A stretch of 7,278 bases of DNA from an uncultured Erysipelotrichaceae bacterium (GTDB lineage Bacteria > Bacillota_I > Bacilli_A > Erysipelotrichales > Erysipelotrichaceae): positions 1 through 7,278 of the forward strand of contig OMUX01000025.1 in NCBI GenBank assembly GCA_900314345.1, in the 5' to 3' direction. Below, piece by piece: positions 1 to 5,089 of this stretch (the stretch's first letter is position 1; each line of letters starts with the position of its first letter). A program made the position numbers and the translations under genes. The notes beneath the pieces were generated by a model, which made no database searches, was not told the origin of the DNA, and saw nothing but the letters and a program-made list of their open reading frames with translations.

Positions 1-400
1 CAACAAGATCAGAGGAATCCAGGCCCCCGTAATCCTTCATGATGGATACAGTACGTTCTTTTGCCGAAGAAGAGGCAAGTGCTATGGAAATCCTGTTTTC
101 CTCCCGGAAATCAAGAAGCTCCTTTGCGCCTTTCTTCAATGGTGCACCTTCTTCCTTTACCAGTCTTTGTTCTTCCCTGTCACTGAAGGCAAGACCTTCT
201 TCCAGGGTATAAGGAAGATGATACCTGCTTATCAGATCCTTCATATTTCCGACACCGGTTCTTCCGCTGCAGCCGGAGACATATTCTTCCAGGGAAAAGG
301 AATATCCGAAGCCTTTCAGCATGTTCCTGTAGATTTCATAGGAAATCCTTTCGGTATCAACCAGAAGACCATCTAGGTCGAAAATCACTGCCTTCAGCAT
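1..400 (-). CDS. HAD-superfamily hydrolase, beta-phosphoglucomutase-like (partial, C-terminus outside window)
   Basis: The reverse strand reads openly from an ATG at 400-398 to the window edge, giving 133 residues without a stop. Residues 5-16 are VIFDLDGLLVDT, the HAD motif I with nucleophile D8 and acid/base D10. Residues 108-112 (LASSS) are motif II with S110, followed by K114. The helical cap lies between them (about residues 16-90), the arrangement of subfamily IA, the beta-PGM/phosphatase class. AGGAGG at 411-406 is 5 nt before the ATG and fixes the start. Family members are about 215-230 aa, so roughly 90 residues (motifs III and IV) are missing. Known family roles are isomerising beta-glucose-1-phosphate or dephosphorylating small sugar phosphates in the cytoplasm; the substrate cannot be read from this half. 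It is divergent from the DUF554 gene and not evidently part of the PTS operon. Family call firm, substrate unknown. Confidence 0.9.
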   Translation of the reverse strand, partial: MLKAVIFDLDGLLVDTERISYEIYRNMLKGFGYSFSLEEYVSGCSGRTGVGNMKDLISRYHLPYTLEEGLAFSDREEQRLVKEEGAPLKKGAKELLDFREENRISIALASSSAKERTVSIMKDYGGLDSSDLV

Positions 401-423
401 GCATTCCTCCTGTTCTTATTGTT

Positions 424-449
424 ATTTTCCTGCGTGGAAACAGGAAAAT
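424..449. repeat. Perfect 9-bp inverted repeat in divergent intergenic region
   Basis: ATTTTCCTG (424-432) and CAGGAAAAT (441-449) are exact reverse complements separated by 8 bp. They lie between the RBS of the leftward HAD gene and the start of the rightward DUF554 gene. The repeat could be an operator shared by the two genes or an RNA hairpin in either leader. It is not followed by a T-tract in the plus direction, so a terminator is unlikely. I saw no convincing sigma-A promoter pair for either gene here; the best -10-like hexamer for the plus strand is TAAGAT at 480-485 with a poor -35. Confidence 0.5.
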
Positions 450-510
450 CCACATGTCTGTAAAAGAACATCCTTGTGTTAAGATGCACAGGAAGAAAGA
501 GGTATATTAC

Positions 511-1203
511 ATGAATGTTCCGGTAGGCGTGATTGTGGATGCTTCATCTGTACTCATTGGAGGACTGGCAGGCGACCTACTCAAGTCTCATCTGAGTGAT
601 TCCTTCAAGGATAATATCAACCTGATTCTGGGCTTGTCTTCCATGGGCATGGGTGTGGCATCCATTGTGCTCATGAAAAACATGCCGGCAGTGATCTTTG
701 CCCTGATCATTGGAACGATGATCGGACTTGCCGTGCATTTGGGAGATCATATCAACAATGCGGCTGTGAAGATGATGGGCTCCATGAAAACAGGCGGCGG
801 GGATACTGCCCTCATGGTGACGGCTATTGTTCTTTTCTGTGCTTCCGGAACCGGCATCTACGGAGCCCTTGTCAGCGGCATGGACGGGGATCAGAGCATC
901 CTCATCTCCAAGGCAATCCTGGACTTCTTCACTGCCATGATCTTTGCATGTACATTAGGCAAAGCAGCATCTCTTGTCGCAGTGCCGCAGTTCCTTGTGC
1001 TTTTCCTCCTGTTCCTTCTTGCGGGGGTCATCTATCCCCTGACAACACCGGATATGATCAATGACTTCAAGGCTTGCGGAGGCTTCATCATGCTGGCAAC
1101 AGGATTCCGCATGATCAAGGTGAAGAACTTTCCTATTGCGGACATGATTCCGGCTATGATCCTGGTCATGCCGTTGTCTGCACTCTGGATGATGATCTTC
1201 TAA
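511..1203 (+). CDS. DUF554 family multipass membrane protein (YdfK/YqgA-like)
   Basis: 230 residues, almost entirely hydrophobic, with about seven membrane segments (roughly residues 4-22, 36-54, 58-77, 99-121, 130-149, 156-176 and 187-230). The family signature is visible: an N-terminal GxIVDxxxVLIGG-type opening, an alternating small/hydrophobic middle, GIYGALVSGMDGD followed by SKAILDFFTA at residues 115-141, and a C-terminal GGFIMLATGFRM plus ADMIPAMIL stretch. Length matches the usual 225-240 aa. The ATG at 511 is preferred over the in-frame ATG at 454 because AAAGAGG (496-502) sits 8 nt before it and homology begins here; the 19 extra residues would be charged and unrelated. DUF554 proteins are putative inner-membrane transporters of unknown substrate. 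No terminator follows immediately; the next promoter starts about 30 bp downstream. Confidence 0.88.
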   Translation: MNVPVGVIVDASSVLIGGLAGDLLKSHLSDSFKDNINLILGLSSMGMGVASIVLMKNMPAVIFALIIGTMIGLAVHLGDHINNAAVKMMGSMKTGGGDTALMVTAIVLFCASGTGIYGALVSGMDGDQSILISKAILDFFTAMIFACTLGKAASLVAVPQFLVLFLLFLLAGVIYPLTTPDMINDFKACGGFIMLATGFRMIKVKNFPIADMIPAMILVMPLSALWMMIF

Positions 1204-1218
1204 GGAGTACGAAGCGCC

Positions 1219-1255
1219 GGAAAGTCTGGCAATATTGACGTAATCATGACTTTCC
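1219..1255. promoter_or_regulatory. Inverted repeat straddling the -35 of the small-peptide promoter
   Basis: GGAAAGTC at 1219-1226 and GACTTTCC at 1248-1255 are perfect 8-bp complements separated by 21 bp. The left arm lies just upstream of the -35 hexamer (1235-1240) and the right arm fills most of the spacer up to the -10. That placement would suit an operator for a repressor, but the repeat may also be a hairpin at the end of the DUF554 transcript. It lacks a T-tract. Confidence 0.35.
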
Positions 1256-1263
1256 TGTATGAT
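1235..1263 (+). promoter_or_regulatory. Near-consensus sigma-A promoter for the 29-aa peptide
   Basis: TTGACG (1235-1240) and TATGAT (1258-1263) are separated by exactly 17 bp, each one base from the consensus TTGACA/TATAAT. Transcription would begin near 1270, leaving a leader of about 20 nt before the start codon at 1291. It is the best promoter in the window. Confidence 0.8.
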
Positions 1264-1290
1264 CATCGGCGTGAAACAAGGGGGTTTCAT

Positions 1291-1380
1291 ATGGAAATCG
1301 GCATGCCGTTGATCGCATTGATGTCAGCTTTCTGTCTGACCATGCATGCCTTGATGAGACTGATTCACAAGACTCATTGA
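1291..1380 (+). CDS. Small hydrophobic membrane peptide, candidate type I toxin / holin-like peptide (29 aa)
   Basis: A 29-codon ORF with ATG at 1291, TGA at 1378-1380 and AAGGGGG (1278-1284) 6 nt upstream. The peptide begins MEIGMPLIALMSAFCLTMHA and ends in a short basic tail (R, H, K, H), so it is one membrane-spanning helix with a positive C-terminus. It has its own near-consensus promoter and terminator, giving a transcript of about 200 nt, more than twice the ORF. Small size, one helix, basic tail and independent short mRNA are the pattern of Firmicutes type I toxins of the TxpA/Fst/holin-like kind, and the run LIALMSAF is loosely like that family's LxLMIxFG stretch. The assignment is inference: no antisense promoter was recognised. 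It could instead be a small regulatory membrane peptide. Translation is well supported, function is not. Confidence 0.65.
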   Translation: MEIGMPLIALMSAFCLTMHALMRLIHKTH

Positions 1381-1441
1381 GAAAACGGTCTTGCACTTCA
1401 ATAGGGGTATTGATATAAGTGCAGAACACTGAGACTGATTC
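1355..1441 (+). repeat. 12-bp direct repeat TGAGACTGATTC (1355-1366 and 1430-1441)
   Basis: Two exact copies lie 75 bp apart. The first is in the last codons of the 29-aa peptide and the second forms the start of the terminator stem. Because 8 bases of the first copy (ACTGATTC) could also pair with the terminator's 3' arm, the two copies could compete for pairing in the transcript. Confidence 0.55.
1392..1423. ncRNA. Stem-loop in the 3' region of the small-peptide transcript, possible antisense RNA site
   Basis: TGCACTT (1392-1398) pairs with AAGTGCA (1417-1423), and CAATA (1399-1403) pairs with TATTG (1408-1412), enclosing a GGGG loop with a 4-nt bulge on the right side. It lies 11 nt after the peptide stop. 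Read from the other strand, the same hairpin shows a CCCC loop. A C-rich loop of that sort could pair with the G-rich ribosome binding site of the peptide (1278-1285), as some antisense and trans-acting RNAs do. The fold is seen in the sequence; the RNA role is a guess, and no clear minus-strand promoter was found. Confidence 0.35.
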
Positions 1442-1467
1442 TTCATTAATGAAGGATCGGTTTTTTT
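1434..1467 (+). terminator. Strong intrinsic terminator of the small-peptide unit
   Basis: ACTGATTCTTCAT (1434-1446) pairs with ATGAAGGATCGGT (1449-1461) over 13 positions, two of them G-U, and a seven-T run follows (1461-1467). The 5' arm overlaps the second copy of the 12-bp direct repeat. Confidence 0.85.
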
Positions 1468-1476
1468 ATATTATCC

Positions 1477-2295
1477 ATGGCAGCAGCCGGCATTTACTTC
1501 ACCTGGCGCACGAAGTTCGCGCAGGTCAGAAGGTTTCCTGAAGCATGTCACCTGATCATGGAGAAGCCGGAGAATGATGCTCATGTATCCTCATTCCAGG
1601 CCCTCATGGTATCCACGGCATCCCCGTGTGGGTACCGGCAATATCATAGGCGTTTCCATAGCAATCTGCTATGGCGGTCCGGGTGCTGTGTTCTGGATGT
1701 GGCTGATGTGCATCATCGGTGCAGCCTCAGCGCACTGGCACGGATCTTCAAACAGAGAGATGATAAGGGAAATATCTATGGCGGACCTGCCTCCTATATT
1801 GAAAAGGCAGTGAAAGGATGCTGGCTGTCCTGCATCTTCTGCTTCTTCCTGCTTGGCACCTATGCCTTCGGATTCAATCTGCTTTGTTCGTACAACCTGC
1901 AGTCCACATTTGTCATCTATCCTTTCTGCCATGAGAGATGGACCCCGTTGTTTATCGGCATCATCCTTGCAGTGCTCACTGCCTGGTGTATCTTCGGAGG
2001 CGGAAACCATGCTGCAGGATGACGGAGAAGCTTGTTCCCTTCATGGGCATCTTCTATGTCGTCATTTCCCTCATTGTCATCTTTGCCGGAGCTCTTGTTC
2101 CCATGGGTGCCGCATGGGCGCTTGCAGAGATTGCCGTGGGCGGCATGACGATCGTGACCCTGCTGTGTGAAGCTGTTCCATTATCCAGAAGGTGCATTGA
2201 AGAACTTTGAGAAACAGCTGAAGGAAAGGGAGAATCCTGTCTTCAGGGCAGATGATATCGGCATACCAGAAGAGGAATGGAACAACTGGAGATGA
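1477..2295 (+). pseudogene. Decayed AGCS-family alanine/glycine:sodium symporter
   Basis: Pieces of an AGCS transporter follow in order but in changing frames. Frame 1 from about 1480 gives GIYFTWRTKFAQVRRF and SSFQALMVSTAS. Frame 2 gives VGTGNIIGVSIAICYGGPGA and FWMW; the shift fits one extra C in the run at 1621-1625. Frame 1 resumes near 1733 with LARIFKQRDDKGNIYGGP, apparently after loss of about 13 nt, and continues to about 2010. Frame 3 gives MTEKLVPFMGIFYVVISLIV and then jumps near 2085 to C-terminal sequence (AAWALAEIAVGG). Frame 1 from 2191 gives ALKNFEKQLKERENPVF and stops at 2293-2295. The central third, including the family's RGxFSNEAG region, and the N-terminal segment are gone. 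About 270 of 440-500 codons remain, with at least four frame changes and one large deletion. No function is expected. Confidence 0.88.
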
Positions 2296-2302
2296 AGAAT
2301 AT

Positions 2303-2338
2303 TGACCTCCTGATCCTTGTATGAGAATCAGGGGGTCA
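2303..2338 (-). terminator. Stem-loop after the PRD regulator gene, probable terminator
   Basis: TGACCTCCTGAT (2303-2314) pairs with ATCAGGGGGTCA (2327-2338) over 12 bp with one wobble and a 12-nt loop. It begins 21 nt beyond the regulator's stop codon in the leftward direction, where the following bases (ATATTCTT) are moderately U-rich. It also lies just downstream of the symporter pseudogene and may once have ended that gene too. The T-tract is weak, so termination efficiency is uncertain. Confidence 0.55.
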
Positions 2339-2359
2339 TGCTGTATTGCCTTGCAGAAA

Positions 2360-4294
2360 TCACATGCGGTCGAAGGGTCCCTGGTAGTTCTGCACCAGGA
2401 TATCGATGAATGTTTCCGCATCCTTTGTCTTCAGCAGCTTCTGCAGCACCAGGTTGTCGGAAAGAATCAGTGCCAGCGGTTCAAATGTGGCGTTGAAGAT
2501 ATAGCGCTCAGAACTGGAGAAGCACAGCATCATGACAAGCCTGACATTATGTTCTTCATCCCAGGCAATAGGATCATCTGTGATCAGCGTTGCAATGCGT
2601 GTATGCAGTGCGTGCATTCTCAATGCATGAGGGAGGGCAAAGCTTCCGAAGGAGGTGGAGCTTAGGGATTCCCGTTCCATGACAGCATTCTTGAATTCCG
2701 GATCTGCACATCCTTTTTCTTCCAGAAGATCTGCCAGATGTCCCATGGCTTCATCTCTTGTATAGGAGTGATGGCTGACTTCAAAGAGCTCATCCTTGAT
2801 CAGATGCTTCAGATAATGACGGAATTCTTCGCGCTGCTTCTCCAGCTGAATTTCCGAGATCCGCGCACGGATGCTGGAAATATCATTTTCATTGAAGATC
2901 GGAGAAACAACCTGTATCCTGGCATCGACATGGAATTCCGCAGGCATCGTTGTGATGATGAGGTTCGGAACCGCTGCCTTCTGAAAGGCTGTGATGTCGG
3001 TCAGCACGTTTGTGACAAGCAGTTTATCCGGGAATGCCCTGGAGATCCTTGCGGCAAGCTTGACAGCTGCTTCATAGTAGTTCGGTGAAAAGACAATGAC
3101 GCTGATCTTGTTCTGCAGGGATTTCTGGGCATCCAGCGTGCTGCCGATATGGAAGGCTATATAGGCGATTTCATCATCGCTGATGTGAATGCCGGTTTCA
3201 CGGTATATGGTATCTGCCGCAACAACCGCTACATCATAGATCAGCGGGCAGCTGTGACGGATGTTTTCCGTCAAAGGATTCCGGATCTGATAGCTGCTCT
3301 TTGCCCTGACAAGAAGGTTTCTGATATGCAGGGCAAAACGTACGAAGAACTCCTCTTCATCCAGGTTGATGTAGAAGTAGGCAGAAATATCCTTGATCAG
3401 CTTGTTGACAAGATTCAGACAGTCCTTGCCGATGAAGTTCTCAATTTTATCTCGGCTGATGGTCCTGTAGTCAAGAGAGGTGGCTCTTGAAACAACAAGC
3501 AAGGTCAGTTCGTATGTCTCGCTTGTCAATGAAGGTATATCGAAGGCAACGGCAAGTCTGGAGATGATCTGTCTTGCAATCAACAGGTCTTCATCTGTCA
3601 GGCTGCTGAGATCATCATTCTCATTGTCGGAGATCATGCCATGGCGCTGCCTGTCAATCGAGATCGTGATATGCCACACCAGATTCAGAAGCGAGTAGTC
3701 ATTGATGAAGTAATGGTGTTCTTCAAATACTTCAATGATGGTCCTGCGGATCTCATTAATATCAATATCAGGAAAGTTCTTCTGTATACTTTCAATGGTC
3801 TGGAAGCTTCCTGAAGACTCGTCATAGAGAATACTGGAAAGCATGTGTCTCTTGTTCTTTTCAAGACCCTTGAGCTGAACAAAGTCGCCCTTGCTTTCAA
3901 GCGTGAGATCAAATTCTGACAGCTTCCGTCTGACGCCGTTGAGATCAATGCGCAATGTTGAAGTGGAAACGGCAATCTCATCGGCAAGATCGTAGACATT
4001 CAAAGATTCCTTTGCGTCCACGAGAGTGTGCATGAGCCATACCTGGCGCTCTTCGGCAGTCTGCGGCAGGCTGCCGGACTGTTCCATGGCATTGTGCAGG
4101 ATCCTTGTGCGGTCAATGGTGTAGCCTTTTGGGCCGGAGACAATCAGCCCTGGATTTTCGCTGTTGAGTGCGTCAATATAATTGTGGACAGTACGAGGTG
4201 AAACATTGATATCGGCTGCCAGCTTGGCTGCAGCTACCGGGAAGTCTGAATTTGTAAGAATCTCAATCAAACGGTTCTGCTTGTCATTCTTCAT
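2360..4294 (-). CDS. PRD-containing transcriptional regulator with EIIB-like and EIIA domains (LicR/MtlR type)
   Basis: 644 aa, the size of LicR-like activators. Order of domains: winged HTH at about 5-60, second HTH at about 82-140, PRD1 at about 185-285, PRD2 at about 295-390, degenerate EIIB-like domain at 396-480, and PTS EIIA type-2 domain at about 498-640 with active-site H556 in ALPHAL after RESLSSTSFG. PRD histidines seen are H208 (LVWHITIS), H323 (FALHIRNLL) and H382 (IAFHIGS). The second PRD1 histidine is absent (region ELTLLVVSRA, 262-271), and the EIIB-like domain reads VIVFSPNYYEAA where a P-loop cysteine is expected. Proteins of this class activate sugar PTS operons according to phosphorylation by HPr and EIIB. 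The start at 4294 is set by GAGGTG (4306-4301), 6 nt upstream; an earlier in-frame ATG at 4420 would overlap the divergent EIIB gene. It very likely controls the adjacent PTS genes. Confidence 0.92.
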   Translation of the reverse strand: MKNDKQNRLIEILTNSDFPVAAAKLAADINVSPRTVHNYIDALNSENPGLIVSGPKGYTIDRTRILHNAMEQSGSLPQTAEERQVWLMHTLVDAKESLNVYDLADEIAVSTSTLRIDLNGVRRKLSEFDLTLESKGDFVQLKGLEKNKRHMLSSILYDESSGSFQTIESIQKNFPDIDINEIRRTIIEVFEEHHYFINDYSLLNLVWHITISIDRQRHGMISDNENDDLSSLTDEDLLIARQIISRLAVAFDIPSLTSETYELTLLVVSRATSLDYRTISRDKIENFIGKDCLNLVNKLIKDISAYFYINLDEEEFFVRFALHIRNLLVRAKSSYQIRNPLTENIRHSCPLIYDVAVVAADTIYRETGIHISDDEIAYIAFHIGSTLDAQKSLQNKISVIVFSPNYYEAAVKLAARISRAFPDKLLVTNVLTDITAFQKAAVPNLIITTMPAEFHVDARIQVVSPIFNENDISSIRARISEIQLEKQREEFRHYLKHLIKDELFEVSHHSYTRDEAMGHLADLLEEKGCADPEFKNAVMERESLSSTSFGSFALPHALRMHALHTRIATLITDDPIAWDEEHNVRLVMMLCFSSSERYIFNATFEPLALILSDNLVLQKLLKTKDAETFIDILVQNYQGPFDRM

Positions 4295-4324
4295 AATGTT
4301 CACCTCATTCAGGAAAGGAAAAAC
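4295..4324. promoter_or_regulatory. 30-bp divergent spacer holding two opposed ribosome binding sites
   Basis: Only 30 bp separate the start codons of the leftward regulator and the rightward EIIB. GAGGTG for the regulator (4306-4301) and AGGAAAGG for EIIB (4311-4318) nearly fill it. No promoter fits inside, so each promoter must lie within the opposite gene's coding sequence and the two 5' ends must overlap. No convincing sigma-A pair was identified on either side. Confidence 0.6.
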
Positions 4325-4642
4325 ATGGAACGGGAATACAGTGTTCTGCTGGTTTGCGGTGTAGGTGCGAGCTCTGCGTTCATGGCGATGAATCTCAGAA
4401 AGGCGATTCAGGCACATCATATCAATATGAAGGTGAATGCCCGAAGTGAATCAGATATTGAGAACTACGCCAGGGATGTGGATCTGATCATGGTTGCACC
4501 GCATCTGGCCATGCTGATGCCTGACCTTCAGGAACAGTACAAGGATGTCGTCAGGATTGAAGCGTTGAAACCGGAGTACTTCAAAAAACTGGATGGCGAG
4601 GCATGCCTTGCACACATTATGACTTTATTAGAGGAAGAATAA
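4325..4642 (+). CDS. PTS lactose/cellobiose-family EIIB component (first copy)
   Basis: 105 aa, normal for a free-standing EIIB of this family. The N-terminal strand and P-loop read SVLLVCGVGASSAFMA, with phospho-acceptor Cys11, followed by the amphipathic helix and the conserved VNARSES segment (37-43) and VAPHL (57-61). It would carry phosphate from EIIA to the sugar bound by EIIC, in the cytoplasm at the membrane. About 37% of positions match the second EIIB by eye. AGGAAAGG (4311-4318) precedes the ATG by 6 nt. It is divergent from the PRD regulator and its stop is followed within 15 nt by a strong terminator, so it appears to be transcribed alone rather than with EIIC and EIIA. That makes a role in signalling to the regulator, or pairing with a distant EIIC, possible alternatives to the local transporter. 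Confidence 0.92.
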   Translation: MEREYSVLLVCGVGASSAFMAMNLRKAIQAHHINMKVNARSESDIENYARDVDLIMVAPHLAMLMPDLQEQYKDVVRIEALKPEYFKKLDGEACLAHIMTLLEEE

Positions 4643-4656
4643 AATTCCTAACAGAG

Positions 4657-4684
4657 AATTGCATACCTGGGTGTGCAATTTTTT
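4657..4684 (+). terminator. Intrinsic terminator after the first EIIB
   Basis: AATTGCATACC (4657-4667) pairs with GGTGTGCAATT (4670-4680) with one wobble, and a six-T run (4679-4684) follows. It closes the first EIIB gene and separates it from the second EIIB operon. Confidence 0.85.
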
Positions 4685-4686
4685 GT

Positions 4687-4716
4687 TTGAGAGCGTTTGC
4701 GTGTACAAAGCATAAT
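4687..4716 (+). promoter_or_regulatory. Candidate promoter of the EIIB-EIIC-EIIA-GH1 operon, with possible cre site
   Basis: TTGAGA (4687-4692) and CATAAT (4711-4716) are 18 bp apart, starting right after the T-tract of the preceding terminator; transcription would start near 4723. TTGAGAGCGTTTGCGT (4687-4702) covers the -35 and agrees with the CcpA site consensus WTGNNARCGNWWWCAW at all but two defined positions. A cre overlapping the -35 would give glucose repression, usual for beta-glucoside PTS operons. The promoter is probable; the cre is tentative. Confidence 0.6.
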
Positions 4717-4745
4717 ACGTGTGTCAAAAGGGAGGTCATAACAAT

Positions 4746-5063
4746 ATGGCTGTTAAGCACAATGTATTACTTGTCTGTGGTTCGGGTGCATCTTCCGGAT
4801 TCATGGCTGCCAACATCAGAAAAGCTGCCAAGAAGAGAAACCTGGACATCACCGTCAACGCGCGTTCCGAAGCTACTGTAGAGGACTATGTCGATGAGAT
4901 CGATGCCCTCATGATCGGACCGCACCTGCAGAGCATCAAGGGTGACATGGAAGAGATCTGCGATGGTCATGACATCAAGGTCATGGTATGCGATCGTACT
5001 GCCTATGCTCATCTGGACGGCGACAAGGCTCTGGATCAGATCCTGGCTGCCTTCGGCGAGTAA
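4746..5063 (+). CDS. PTS lactose/cellobiose-family EIIB component (second copy, operon-linked)
   Basis: 105 aa, the same length as the first EIIB. The P-loop is NVLLVCGSGASSGFMA with phospho-acceptor Cys11, followed by VNARSEA (37-43) and IGPHL (57-61). It transfers phosphate from EIIA to the sugar held by EIIC. GGGAGG (4730-4735) lies 10 nt before the ATG at 4746. An in-frame GTG at 4719 would add nine residues but would place the RBS inside the coding sequence and does not match the family start. EIIC starts 26 bp downstream, so this is the EIIB most likely dedicated to the transporter. Confidence 0.93.
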   Translation: MAVKHNVLLVCGSGASSGFMAANIRKAAKKRNLDITVNARSEATVEDYVDEIDALMIGPHLQSIKGDMEEICDGHDIKVMVCDRTAYAHLDGDKALDQILAAFGE

Positions 5064-5089
5064 TCAATTGAAAAAGGGGAAAACAAACA

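Noticed and set aside
454..510. Upstream in-frame ATG for the DUF554 protein
   Set aside because: It would add 19 polar residues not typical of the family and has no good RBS, unlike the ATG at 511.
955..1429. Two minus-strand open frames covering the end of DUF554 and the small-peptide unit
   Set aside because: No RBS or family features; one is antisense to DUF554 and the other to the peptide unit, which has its own plus-strand promoter, RBS and terminator.
2303..2338. A ribonucleic antiterminator site or riboswitch
   Set aside because: The hairpin is at the 3' end of the regulator, not in a leader, and the regulator has the HTH layout of a DNA-binding activator, not an N-terminal RNA-binding CAT domain.
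2738..3490. Plus-strand open frames of 113-116 codons inside the regulator region
   Set aside because: Antisense to the 644-aa regulator, whose domains are continuous across this region.
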